DNA of 64,000 bases, taken from positions 3,416,001 to 3,480,000 of the forward strand of contig NZ_CP039451.1 in assembly GCF_004843725.1 (NCBI RefSeq), given 5' to 3'. The notes below the pieces were generated by a model. The model saw nothing but the letters and a program-made list of their open reading frames with translations, was not told where the DNA came from and did no database searches. Below, piece by piece: positions 16,933 to 25,799 of the stretch (position 1 is its first letter; every line of letters starts with the position of its first letter). The translations under genes and the position numbers were made by a program. Source of the DNA: Psychroserpens sp. NJDZ02 (lineage in GTDB: Bacteria; Bacteroidota; Bacteroidia; Flavobacteriales; Flavobacteriaceae).

Positions 16933-18894
16933 ATGGAACACAATTCAACTTTCCCTATAAAAAAATCAGAATTAGACGTTTTACGTGACGAAGCTTCATC
17001 TTACCTAAAAAGTATTAGTTGGGAGCAAGGTGGACGCGCAAAGAGTAAAGATAAAAACGCTAAAGACGAATCGATATTATTATACTTATCAAAAGCAAAT
17101 AATGGGTCGTCAACAGCTATTACTTCCGTTTCTAAAACTATTTTAGCTTTAAAAAAACGATTATTACCGGACTCTGTAGCAATACCTATTCTTTTAAATC
17201 AAACATTGTATGCTGTCCAAGAAGGATTGACTTTAGGGATTTGGATAAAAGATAGTTATTATGATGCCTCAGGATTGTCTAGTCTTAACGAACGTAAATC
17301 GGCTTTAAATAGTGATGGTAAAAGAGAGTACGAAAGTAAAATGCAAACCGCTAGTGCGTTTATGTTATTTGCTTCTGCTTATAAAATATTACACTTATTA
17401 AAACCTCATGCGTCAGACGATTTAAGCGTTATGAAGCAAAAGTTTGCAGGGATTCCGGAGCTTTCTTTAATGTCGCCATTAAAAGGTGTGTCTTGTGCTT
17501 TGTTTTACTATGATAAATATTTAGCACATCCAGATATTGTTAAGTCAGATAAAGATGTAGCCGATTTTACAGTAGTTTATTTTGAAGCGTTGATTGACGA
17601 AATTAATTTACGTAAAAGTAGTTTAGAGTACACAGAGACTATTGTCGATAGAACGTATAAACTAGAAAATAGCGAGTTTGCTATTTCAGGATGGGAAAAC
17701 ACCTTTCAAGGGACTGCAAAAAGTATTGAATTTAATAAAATACAGTTTGATCAGATAGTAGGTAACAGAGATGCTAAACACTTTGCAAGACGTTTAACAG
17801 AGCGTATGTTAAGTTATGATTTTGAAGCGAAGAAAAATCCATTTCAAGAATTGGGTGGTTTTATGCCTGTTTTTATGGGATATGGTATTCCTGGAACAGG
17901 AAAAAGTATGTTAATTGCGGCCATAGCAACACGATTAAAAGAACATAGTGATAATTTAGATATTCCATTTTTGTTTCATCCGATGCCTGATACTTTAATC
18001 AGTACGTTTCAAGGGGGATCTGCAGAGAAAATGGTGGACTGGATGAAGCCTATGCAAGATCCAACTAAATTAATCTTTGCGCCAATTGATGATGCAGAGA
18101 ATAACTTGCAAGAACGTACAGCACAAGGTGTGTCCGCAGGTGTAAAAGAAGTTATTGGAGTGTTTTTAAGATATACAGAAGGGGCGTATGCTGTTAATTA
18201 CGGAAACAGCTCGATTGGGTTGTTTACTAACCTTCCTGAAATGTTAGATAAAGCCATTATTTCTCGTGTCCAAGGTCGTTTTAAAATTGACGGGGCGCGT
18301 AGTGAACATGACTTTTTAGATCAAGATCATCTATGGTGGAGAAAATTAGATAAAACAATGCCTGACTTTGTAAATATGCAAGGACCGGACGGCTATAAGT
18401 ATTTACAAGATCAAGGTTTGGCTACAAATATGGGAGAAATCTTAAACGTGTCTGACAAACCAACAGAACTACGTGTGTTTGATGCTTATGATAAAGCAGA
18501 AAAATTACATAAAACGACAGATCACTTGTTTTATGCGACGTTGTATAAAGAGATTCAGAAAATATTTCCATTTTTCTCTTCTCGTGATGTTAGAAACATA
18601 CAAAGCGCAATATCATTGCGTTTAACCGATTTCGATTTAGAGCAAAGTTGGTTTGATAACCCAGAAACCTATTTCAAAAAAGATTATCAAACAAAGTTAA
18701 ATATGCTTCAAGAATTAATGAAGTCTAACATGAAAGGTTTAAACTTTTCTGAAATTAGAAGACAAGAAGTAGTGCGTTACTTGGATAACGTGGCAACTAT
18801 TGCAGATACAGACTTTAAACGTAAAGTTGATGCTAGAATAAATCAATTAAATATAGAAACCAAAGCAAGAGAATCATTTGGTAATGGTCAATAA
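16933..18894 (+). CDS. AAA+ ATPase of the eight-gene cluster
   Basis: 653 aa. The helical N-terminal half (about 1-270) has no recognised domain. One AAA module follows: Walker A GIPGTGKS (318-325), a Walker B-like LIFAPIDDAE (380-389) where Asp-Asp replaces the usual Asp-Glu, sensor-1-like TN (432-433), and an arginine-finger-like SR (444-445) in LDKAIISRVQGRF. The order matches classic AAA remodelling ATPases, but Asp at the catalytic Glu position is unusual and could slow hydrolysis. No FtsH-type protease motif and no membrane helix. Its last 11 bases overlap nudK, indicating coupling. It presumably remodels a cluster partner. Confidence 0.85.
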   Translation: MEHNSTFPIKKSELDVLRDEASSYLKSISWEQGGRAKSKDKNAKDESILLYLSKANNGSSTAITSVSKTILALKKRLLPDSVAIPILLNQTLYAVQEGLTLGIWIKDSYYDASGLSSLNERKSALNSDGKREYESKMQTASAFMLFASAYKILHLLKPHASDDLSVMKQKFAGIPELSLMSPLKGVSCALFYYDKYLAHPDIVKSDKDVADFTVVYFEALIDEINLRKSSLEYTETIVDRTYKLENSEFAISGWENTFQGTAKSIEFNKIQFDQIVGNRDAKHFARRLTERMLSYDFEAKKNPFQELGGFMPVFMGYGIPGTGKSMLIAAIATRLKEHSDNLDIPFLFHPMPDTLISTFQGGSAEKMVDWMKPMQDPTKLIFAPIDDAENNLQERTAQGVSAGVKEVIGVFLRYTEGAYAVNYGNSSIGLFTNLPEMLDKAIISRVQGRFKIDGARSEHDFLDQDHLWWRKLDKTMPDFVNMQGPDGYKYLQDQGLATNMGEILNVSDKPTELRVFDAYDKAEKLHKTTDHLFYATLYKEIQKIFPFFSSRDVRNIQSAISLRLTDFDLEQSWFDNPETYFKKDYQTKLNMLQELMKSNMKGLNFSEIRRQEVVRYLDNVATIADTDFKRKVDARINQLNIETKARESFGNGQ

Positions 18895-19465
18895 AATTAA
18901 AGATATAGTTATAACAACCTTATCAAAGGGTTGGGCAACACTAAACGAAGTATCATTTTCATATCAAATGAAAAATGAGACATGGGTGACTCAAAAACGA
19001 GAATCTTATGACCGTGGGGATGGGGCGACAGCTTTACTGTACAATAAAGAGAAGAAGACTATTATCCTTACTAAACAGTTTAGAATATCGTCCTTTTTAA
19101 ATGGTAATGCTTCTGGTTTTGTTGTAGAGACTTGCGCGGGTATGTTGGATGCTGATAAACCAAAAGCGTGCATTTTGAGAGAAATTGAAGAAGAAACGGG
19201 GTATAGAGTACATGAAGTTACGCCGGTATTCGAGGCCTATTCGTCGCCTGGAGCACTGACTGAAAAATTATATTATTTCATAGCAGAATATACAGAAGCC
19301 ATGAAGGTGAGTGAAGGTGGAGGTTTAGATAGCGAACATGAGGATATAGAAGTGTTAGAGCTCCCTTTTTCTGAAGCGATAGAAATGATAAAAAACGGAA
19401 CGATTGAAGATTTAAAAACTATTGTGTTGTTACAATATGCGCAGATAAACCAATTATTGGACTAA
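18884..19465 (+). CDS. nudK: GDP-mannose pyrophosphatase-type Nudix hydrolase
   Basis: 193 aa from ATG 18884 (an in-frame TTG six bases earlier is less likely). The Nudix box runs from GMLDADKPKACI to REIEEETGY. It has the same one-residue-short spacing and DADKP insertion as E. coli NudK (GLLDNDEP...). NudK hydrolyses GDP-mannose and related nucleotide sugars. SSPGALTEKLYYF after the box is also NudK-like. The ATG overlaps the AAA+ gene end by 11 bases, so the two are translationally coupled. A nucleotide-sugar hydrolase inside this cluster is unexpected and may act on a signalling nucleotide instead. Confidence 0.85.
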   Translation: MVNKIKDIVITTLSKGWATLNEVSFSYQMKNETWVTQKRESYDRGDGATALLYNKEKKTIILTKQFRISSFLNGNASGFVVETCAGMLDADKPKACILREIEEETGYRVHEVTPVFEAYSSPGALTEKLYYFIAEYTEAMKVSEGGGLDSEHEDIEVLELPFSEAIEMIKNGTIEDLKTIVLLQYAQINQLLD

Positions 19466-19479
19466 AAAATAGAGACTAA

Positions 19480-20118
19480 ATGGAAGATGATTTACCCCAA
19501 AGGCCTATAGAAAATAAATCAAATCTTGGTATTCAAGATTATTTGTCTATTGGTTATATGTTTTTATTAGTGTTAGGAGTTGTACACGAAACAATTTACT
19601 ATAAATTTTTAGGTGTTAATATTTTAGATTATTCCTCTGTTTTAGATGTTTTAATCAGTCCAATAGCAGTGATGACTGGTAATTTAGTTTTAGGTTTAGC
19701 GGTTGTTTTTAGTATGATTTTGGCTTATACATTTGTTAAATTAACACCTAAGTATCACAATTGGTTAAGGAAAAAAGCTAAGTATCAATCGGGGAAAAAT
19801 AAATTAAAATTAGAAAAAGCAGATGCTAAATTCAAGAAAAAAAACGCAGTAGTCACTATGATAGCTTTTTATGTGTTTTCAGTATTTATTGGGTTGGGTA
19901 TTGGAAGTGGACATAAAACAAAGCAGAGAATAGAGACTAACGATTATAAAATAACACACCAATTAACGTTTGATGATGGCAATGCTCAAAATATAAAAAT
20001 GTTGGGTAAAAACAGTTTGTATGTGTTTTATGTTATAAAAGGAAATCCAGAAGTTATAATTGCTCCAATTGAAGGAAATATTAAGATGATAAAAAAATTG
20101 AATAAAGATAATAACTAG
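19480..20118 (+). CDS. Unknown membrane protein with three predicted helices
   Basis: 212 aa. Hydrophobic segments lie at about 20-42, 55-86 and 124-143. A highly basic cytoplasmic-looking loop (KKAKYQSGKNKLKLEKADAK) separates the second and third, and the C-terminal 65 residues form a polar domain probably outside the cytoplasm. No family recognised. It follows nudK after 14 bases and precedes the next gene by 5, so it is firmly within the operon. A membrane anchor for the soluble members is a plausible role. Confidence 0.75.
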   Translation: MEDDLPQRPIENKSNLGIQDYLSIGYMFLLVLGVVHETIYYKFLGVNILDYSSVLDVLISPIAVMTGNLVLGLAVVFSMILAYTFVKLTPKYHNWLRKKAKYQSGKNKLKLEKADAKFKKKNAVVTMIAFYVFSVFIGLGIGSGHKTKQRIETNDYKITHQLTFDDGNAQNIKMLGKNSLYVFYVIKGNPEVIIAPIEGNIKMIKKLNKDNN

Positions 20119-20123
20119 GTTTA

Positions 20124-21359
20124 ATGAATAAACTAAAACAAGCAAACCTATACAGAAGCGAGCTCATTCCAATAAGTGGGAAACTAGTAGAGCGTTATAA
20201 TCAATGCCTTAAAAAGTTAGGATTTACAGCAACAAAACTAACAAATTTTTCAATTGATGGTATAGGGTATAGCCCAGAAATAGCAGAAGAAAAAGGGGAT
20301 ACGATGTACCTTAATAATGGGGAAGCTAATCCGCATGCGATAATTATTTCACCTTTGCAAAAAGGAAAACCTGTCTACTCTCCATTTCATAGTTTTGATA
20401 GAGAGATGATGAAGCAAGTATTTCAAGTGCATGGACAAAAAATCAATGATATAACTAGAGATTCAGCTATTTGTATAGATTTTGACCAAGATATTGACGC
20501 GTTTTACGAGCCTTTAGATGTATTAAAATATAATAAGGTATTTATTAAATTTCATCTAGTAAATAACTTAGATAAAATTCAAAAAGAGCAATTACAATTA
20601 ATTGAGACTTTTAAGCAAGGGAATAATTTTATAGATGAAGATTTACATTTAGAGCTATTAACATCAGCTAAAAGGTATGGTGATTTACGGGATCGTGATT
20701 TAAGTTTACACAGTTTACAATATCAAACGGATTCGTTTTATACTAAGTCCTTTGGTGGGGTGTATGTATTGCGAGATTTTATTTCGCCACTCATCGTTTT
20801 TGAAGATTTAAAATGGTATAACGAAGCGATAAAAGATACGGTTCATGATATTATTATTTTCCATATTGCACAACCGGAATTAATGGAAAAATTGCGTGAT
20901 CATGTTATTATCGAACATGATTTAGAGGAAGCCCTAAATACAGACCGTTACCAGCGCATCAAAAAAATGGAATTTGCGATGGCCTTAAAAGACACACAAC
21001 ATCCATTACGTGATATTTTGAATGATGCTGTATTGTTTAAAAGTTATTTGAATAAGTTAGATATCGAGACCAGAAAACGGGTTATGGGTGTGGAGTTGTA
21101 TCTGGATAAGTTAGAAGTCAGCAACCAATATAAAATTGCAGATATAGTAGATCTAGATTTGTTTAATGCATTGCACTTACCCCATTCTTCACTTATAGCG
21201 AAACATCAAGATTTAATTTGGAAATTACTAATTAATGTCTCGCCAAGAGATGTATTATTCTTGTATTGGTATGATAAAGAGGCGTTTTATAAACTTTATG
21301 AGTCTTGGGACGATTCCTTTAAAGATTGGGTTATTGAAACTATTAGTAACAATATTTAA
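20124..21359 (+). CDS. Unknown soluble protein of the AAA+ cluster
   Basis: 411 aa, no signal peptide, no membrane helix. Acidic and basic residues are mixed and there are many aromatic residues. Local patterns such as AIIISPLQKGKPVYSPFHSF (about 73-92) and ISPLIVFEDLKWYNEA are conserved-looking but belong to no family I know. It starts 5 bases after the preceding membrane-protein gene. The role is unknown; operon position suggests a partner of the AAA+ ATPase or the membrane proteins. Confidence 0.75.
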   Translation: MNKLKQANLYRSELIPISGKLVERYNQCLKKLGFTATKLTNFSIDGIGYSPEIAEEKGDTMYLNNGEANPHAIIISPLQKGKPVYSPFHSFDREMMKQVFQVHGQKINDITRDSAICIDFDQDIDAFYEPLDVLKYNKVFIKFHLVNNLDKIQKEQLQLIETFKQGNNFIDEDLHLELLTSAKRYGDLRDRDLSLHSLQYQTDSFYTKSFGGVYVLRDFISPLIVFEDLKWYNEAIKDTVHDIIIFHIAQPELMEKLRDHVIIEHDLEEALNTDRYQRIKKMEFAMALKDTQHPLRDILNDAVLFKSYLNKLDIETRKRVMGVELYLDKLEVSNQYKIADIVDLDLFNALHLPHSSLIAKHQDLIWKLLINVSPRDVLFLYWYDKEAFYKLYESWDDSFKDWVIETISNNI

Positions 21360-21424
21360 AAATTATAGACTAATTTAGTAGGAGCATTACAATAATGCTT
21401 TTGTAATATAAAATAAGTAAAGCC

Positions 21425-21961
21425 ATGGGTTTAGAAATTATCATATTTTTTGGAGCAATTCTTTTCGGTATTTTTGTCTATTGGACAGAATCAAAAGGAA
21501 ATGGACTATATCGCTTTTTTAATAAACTATTTAATAGTAAAGAATTACAAATGAAGGTTGGTAATAAAAAAGGTTTTATCTACAAACAAGACCTATTACC
21601 TAGAGTCTTATTTGTTGCTTTTACGTTTTTAATTGTAGCCTTAATTATTCAGTTTTTAACGCCAATAGCTATTTTTAGTAGTTATTATGGAATTTCTGCT
21701 TTTGCTTCAGCTATTTTTGGAACATTAATAGGGACGTATGTTGCTAATTTTGTGCTTAAATCAGGGGAAGTAATCGAAGAACAATCAGACTCTATAGAAG
21801 ATGTCGTTAAAGATAGTTTTAATAAGGGGAAAGAATTTTTAGAAGACTTAACGCATAAAGACGTTAAAGTTGTTCAAGAGGCTAAAAAAGAAATTAAAGA
21901 AGAACCTAAAGCGCCAGAAAAGAGCGCAAGAGAACGGTTAAAGGACAAAGGGTTGATGTAA
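21425..21961 (+). CDS. Unknown membrane protein with charged C-terminal tail
   Basis: 178 aa. Hydrophobic segments lie at about 3-20 and 55-110 (probably two helices), with FASAIFGTLIGTYVANFVL containing GxxxG-like spacing. From about residue 117 the chain is highly charged and helical (EEQSDSIEDVVKDSF..., KEEPKAPEKSARERLKDKG), as in a cytoplasmic docking tail. No family recognised. It sits between an unknown soluble protein (65-base gap) and the large membrane protein (85-base gap) of the same cluster. Confidence 0.7.
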   Translation: MGLEIIIFFGAILFGIFVYWTESKGNGLYRFFNKLFNSKELQMKVGNKKGFIYKQDLLPRVLFVAFTFLIVALIIQFLTPIAIFSSYYGISAFASAIFGTLIGTYVANFVLKSGEVIEEQSDSIEDVVKDSFNKGKEFLEDLTHKDVKVVQEAKKEIKEEPKAPEKSARERLKDKGLM

Positions 21962-22046
21962 TTGGATTACAATAGATCAGTCAAATAGGAATACTATTAA
22001 GTAGGTTGTTTTAAAAGTAAAAGGGCTATAGCCAAAAATATAAAAC

Positions 22047-23813
22047 ATGATTAAAAATTACTGGAGTAAAGGCGGAAAGCAAAAAGCGGTAGTTGTTATT
22101 TTAACACTTATTATCGTTGCATTATTGTTTTTTTTAAGAGATGATTATCAACCATTATTGCTTTTTATTAGAAAATATATTTTTGTAATATTATTAAGCG
22201 GTATTCTATTATTTATAGGATTACGTAGTTTTCGTAAATCTCCATCGACTGGGAAACGTCTTGGTATTTTAGGAGGGCTTTTAGTCTTTTTCGGGTTGCT
22301 ATATATTGCTGGATGGCAATATCAACTTTATGATTATATGAGAACGTATAATGTTTTTAATAATTTGAATAAGGTTGAAATTAATGAATTACCATTAACA
22401 CAAAACGAACGTATCCAACCTTTACGTAATATTTTTTCTATGGCTAATGAAAGTGTTGGAGAAACTAAAGATGTCTCGCTACCGCATTTAGTTAGAATTG
22501 GTGACGATAATAAATGGACTATGGCTATCCAACCAACAGAAAAATACGTTTGGCAAGGGATAAGCGATAATACCGAAGAAGTATTTGCTGTATCAAGTAC
22601 AACACCATTTCCTCGTTTTTCTAATGAAAACAGGATTTCAGTAACGTTTTCTATAGGAGAATCTTTAAAGTTTAGCAGAAATACTTACAATGCAGTAGTG
22701 CAACGTTTTAATCCATGGATGCTATTTAATTATGAGCCTAGCGATACATTTTATATGAAAAATGATTCAGGCCAATGGGTAGAAGTGGTGAGTTTAATTA
22801 AATGGAAAGGCTTTTTCTTTCCTTATCCAACCTTTGGAGGTGTAATGGTTATTGATAATGGTGTGCATGATTTTAGTGATTATGTAGAGCGTGTGACTAT
22901 CGGAAAAGGAACTTATATTGCTCCAGAAGAGATGAAAAATCATCCCTATCTAATAGGTCAAAATACGTTGTCTGAAAAAGTATCGCGCTTACAAGCCGAA
23001 TCTTTAAAGTTTTTAGGTGGATTTAGTGATCCATTACCTTGGAATATGAAAACAGCGGTTAAAATACCTAACCTTCCGGACGACCAAAATCAACAACCCT
23101 TTGTAACCGATTTTGATTTTTCAGATTCTAAGTCAGATGCATATAATGGATTGTATCATTGGTTTGGTTTAGAACCAGTAGGTGATGAGCGTACCAGTTT
23201 AACATTTAGTGTTTTTGTACCTGCCGATGGTAGTAACAAATTATATTATTATGATCATGCGTCAAAAAAGCAAGGGTATGCAGGTGTATCTGCGATGCCT
23301 TTAAAGGTTATCGAATCTAGAAAAGAATACGATTGGTCGGTTAATAAGCCCGTAGAATTTAGACCATACATTAAAAATATTGCTGGTCGTAAGCGTATGT
23401 TCTTTTTAGGAACAATTTCTTCAATTAAAGCAGAAGGTTCTCAATTTGATGGCTCTGCAACTCCTGATTTAGCTTTAATTGATAGCGAATATAGAGATGT
23501 TGTTTGGATTGATGCTAAACATCCTAGTCAATGGGAAAAATCAATTTATGATCAATTAAATGAAGCTTGGAGAGCAAGTGAAGGTATCTCTGAGTATTTT
23601 ATTGATGATGAGAAAGCTACTGAGGCTATAATGAAAGATTTAAATGATCAGTATATGGCAATAGATACAACGTCTTCTAATGGCAATTTGGAAAATGATA
23701 AAGAATCTCTAGAGGCACTACAACGTAAATATGATTCTATTGTAAACAAACGCAAGGCAGATGATATTGCAAATTTAAAGAGTAAAATAGACTCACTAGA
23801 AAATAATAATTAA
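22047..23813 (+). CDS. Large membrane-anchored protein, last gene of the AAA+ cluster
   Basis: 588 aa. Three hydrophobic segments (about 17-33, 39-57, 70-90) are followed by a beta-rich domain (about 95-520, many Trp/Tyr/Phe, e.g. ENRISVTFSIGESLKFSRN and ERTSLTFSVFVP). A coiled-coil tail ends the chain (LQRKYDSIVNKRKADD... to ...IDSLENNN). I see no catalytic motif. The beta-rich part most likely faces outward, which would make this the envelope-side component of the cluster. It is followed by a 9-bp hairpin (23829-23854) and the cluster's strong terminator. Confidence 0.75.
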   Translation: MIKNYWSKGGKQKAVVVILTLIIVALLFFLRDDYQPLLLFIRKYIFVILLSGILLFIGLRSFRKSPSTGKRLGILGGLLVFFGLLYIAGWQYQLYDYMRTYNVFNNLNKVEINELPLTQNERIQPLRNIFSMANESVGETKDVSLPHLVRIGDDNKWTMAIQPTEKYVWQGISDNTEEVFAVSSTTPFPRFSNENRISVTFSIGESLKFSRNTYNAVVQRFNPWMLFNYEPSDTFYMKNDSGQWVEVVSLIKWKGFFFPYPTFGGVMVIDNGVHDFSDYVERVTIGKGTYIAPEEMKNHPYLIGQNTLSEKVSRLQAESLKFLGGFSDPLPWNMKTAVKIPNLPDDQNQQPFVTDFDFSDSKSDAYNGLYHWFGLEPVGDERTSLTFSVFVPADGSNKLYYYDHASKKQGYAGVSAMPLKVIESRKEYDWSVNKPVEFRPYIKNIAGRKRMFFLGTISSIKAEGSQFDGSATPDLALIDSEYRDVVWIDAKHPSQWEKSIYDQLNEAWRASEGISEYFIDDEKATEAIMKDLNDQYMAIDTTSSNGNLENDKESLEALQRKYDSIVNKRKADDIANLKSKIDSLENNN

Positions 23814-23873
23814 ATACTAAGAATATTGAAACGTTAGATAAACCACTAACGTTTATCAAAAGATACTATTTAT

Positions 23874-23909
23874 AAAAAAAGCGCTAAATCTAGATTTAGC
23901 GCTTTTTTT
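23874..23909. terminator. Bidirectional terminator ending the AAA+ cluster
   Basis: A7, then the perfect 24-base palindrome centred on CTAG (AGCGCTAAATCT and its inverse), then T7. It separates the plus-strand cluster from the convergent GNAT gene. A second hairpin (AAACGTTAG, 8-base loop, CTAACGTTT at 23829-23854) precedes it, just after the stop of the last cluster gene. Confidence 0.88.
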
Positions 23910-24384
23910 ATGCCTGTAAATCAAATTCCATTTTAATATCGGACCGTTTATAAGGCGATTCTGTTTCAAGAGAAACTTCTTTAAAACCTATCTTTCTATA
24001 AAGGTGAATAGCATTTTCTAACTTGGTGCTGGAGTATAATAATAACTTTGGGAAATGGTTTGTTTTAGCAAAATCTAAACTATGCGTTAGTAATTGTTGA
24101 CCTATTTTTTGACCTCTCAAATTAGGAGAAACAGCCATTTTTGTCAACTCAAATCCAGGTTGGTCTTTTAAAGGCATAAACGCATAAGTCCCTACAATCT
24201 GGTGGTCTAGTTTAGCAAAAAAGATAAACCCACCCTTATCTATGATATGCGCTTTTGGGTTGCTTAAAACGGCTTCATCAAAGGGCTCGACATAAAAGTA
24301 GGTTTCTAACCATTCTCTGTTTAAAACATAAAAATCTTTAGAGTAAGTGTTGTCAAAAGGGATTATTTCTAAGTTTGATGTCAT
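23908..24384 (-). CDS. GNAT-family N-acetyltransferase
   Basis: 158 aa. The core motif A of GNAT enzymes is visible: LTKMAVSPNLRGQKIGQQLL (acetyl-CoA pyrophosphate loop Q/RxxGxG/A), followed by LLYSSTKLENAIHLYRKIGFKEV, the usual C-terminal motif B. The substrate cannot be inferred. It lies 1 base downstream of the 96-aa membrane gene, which in turn overlaps hutG, so all three are probably one transcript. Confidence 0.85.
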   Translation of the reverse strand: MTSNLEIIPFDNTYSKDFYVLNREWLETYFYVEPFDEAVLSNPKAHIIDKGGFIFFAKLDHQIVGTYAFMPLKDQPGFELTKMAVSPNLRGQKIGQQLLTHSLDFAKTNHFPKLLLYSSTKLENAIHLYRKIGFKEVSLETESPYKRSDIKMEFDLQA

Positions 24385-24385
24385 T

Positions 24386-24676
24386 TTAGTTTAAAATTTT
24401 AATAGCAAAAAGTAAAAGTAAAATAGAGATTACAGTGATAAAAAAAGTTAAATTAAAGATTGATTTATCGGTTACTTTTTTTCTTATTAAATCAACAATC
24501 ATCCAAATAGGAATTGCAATACTTAATACCAACGCAGGTATCATTAAAACTTTAGATAAGTTAGTAAACCAATCTATTTGAACTTGGTTAATTAGAACAA
24601 ACAGAAGTGTTATTATAAATACAAATACTATAAATGAGAAGGCTAATCTTAAATATTCAACTTGAAGTTTAGTCAT
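24386..24676 (-). CDS. Small membrane protein with three predicted helices, unknown
   Basis: 96 aa. Hydrophobic stretches lie at about 8-28, 38-60 and 74-94, with short charged connections (IRKKVTDKS). Its ATG overlaps the end of hutG by 8 bases and its stop is next to the GNAT start, so it is embedded in a three-gene unit. No family recognised. Confidence 0.6.
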   Translation of the reverse strand: MTKLQVEYLRLAFSFIVFVFIITLLFVLINQVQIDWFTNLSKVLMIPALVLSIAIPIWMIVDLIRKKVTDKSIFNLTFFITVISILLLLFAIKILN

Positions 24677-25697
24677 TAGTTTTAGAGTTAGAACGTATAA
24701 AATCGGTTATTAAATAAGTTATAAGTTTACCTGTTTGTGTTGCCTTTTTCTTTTTGGCAACAGCTTCGCAAATATGCAAATAATTGGCATTATTTAGTGA
24801 AGCAAAGTGATGTAAAAATTGTCTTGTTTTTTCAACTGAAAAACCACTTGGGGTTTGCGCGCTACTTGGTACATTTAATATGGCGTCACAATCTATTTCT
24901 ATCCCAAATTTAGATTTATTGATATGTGCTTCGGCACGATGGAGTTCGCCTTGAAATTTCTTTTCATGTCTTACAGCAATGGCTTCGTAAGTATTATAAT
25001 CAAGATGCTTATTGTCTTTAAATTGATTAAAAATATCTGATGATGTATAGTTTTCATGTAATCCAAAAACAAAGTAGCGTTTTAAAAAACCTTCGGCGTA
25101 AGCATAACTAAAACCATTACCACTGTGTCTGCCTTCTAAAGTTCTAAAATCTGTATGCGCATCAAAATTTATACTATTTACAGGTTGTTTTAAAGCTAGA
25201 CTAGTCCCTTTAATCATACCATAAGCATTATTGTGTCCTCCTCCAATAGCAATGGGGATTTTACCAGCACTTACAATAGTTGATATTAGGTTTACGACGT
25301 GTTTATCTATTTCGGTTACTAATTTTCTTGCTTTGGTAATATGTTTTGGATGGTCTTGTTTTAATTTAGACAGTTCTTCCTTTTCTTTACTGAAATCTAG
25401 ATGGCCGAGTATTAATACTTTTTTAGCAGCGTTTAAATCGTTACTTTGTGTATTTAACAAAATTTTAATTGTAGTATCCCAAGTAGATGAAGTGCCTGAT
25501 TTACCGTAGTTTGCAAAAACACCAATGTCTTCCGGAATACCAAATATAACATACTTGACGTCCAAAGTTTTAAGTGTATCGTATATATGGTCAACAGAAG
25601 TTATATATTGGGCATGTTCACCAAATTTAGTTTCGCCGGAACGTATATTAAGTATTTTATTTGCGATCGAATTATTTAATAAAACTAATTTATCCAT
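24669..25697 (-). CDS. hutG: Formimidoylglutamase (arginase/ureohydrolase family)
   Basis: 342 aa. The Mn-binding ureohydrolase motifs are present in order: GGGHNNAYG, NFDAHTDFR (DAHxD) and EIDCDAIL (the DxD motif). The extra N-terminal region and the HFASLNNANYLHICEAVA end match the Bacteroidota formimidoylglutamases. The enzyme releases formamide from N-formimino-glutamate, the last histidine-degradation step. hutI lies about 1.5 kb away in the same orientation, which supports this assignment over arginase or agmatinase. Confidence 0.8.
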   Translation of the reverse strand: MDKLVLLNNSIANKILNIRSGETKFGEHAQYITSVDHIYDTLKTLDVKYVIFGIPEDIGVFANYGKSGTSSTWDTTIKILLNTQSNDLNAAKKVLILGHLDFSKEKEELSKLKQDHPKHITKARKLVTEIDKHVVNLISTIVSAGKIPIAIGGGHNNAYGMIKGTSLALKQPVNSINFDAHTDFRTLEGRHSGNGFSYAYAEGFLKRYFVFGLHENYTSSDIFNQFKDNKHLDYNTYEAIAVRHEKKFQGELHRAEAHINKSKFGIEIDCDAILNVPSSAQTPSGFSVEKTRQFLHHFASLNNANYLHICEAVAKKKKATQTGKLITYLITDFIRSNSKTND

Positions 25698-25799
25698 TTA
25701 CTTTTTATGTAGTTTTGAAAAATTAAAATTACGTTTTTATTATTTAAGGTTTTAAAAAGAAACAAGAATTAACGTTTAACAATTTAAAAACAAATTACT

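Noticed and set aside
16758..16943. Minus-strand 61-codon ORF in the gap before the AAA+ gene
   Set aside because: Phe/Lys-rich product from A/T runs, overlapping the AAA+ start; no promoter or family.
18878..18883. TTG start for nudK
   Set aside because: ATG 18884 is in frame, two codons later, and gives the usual 11-base coupling overlap.
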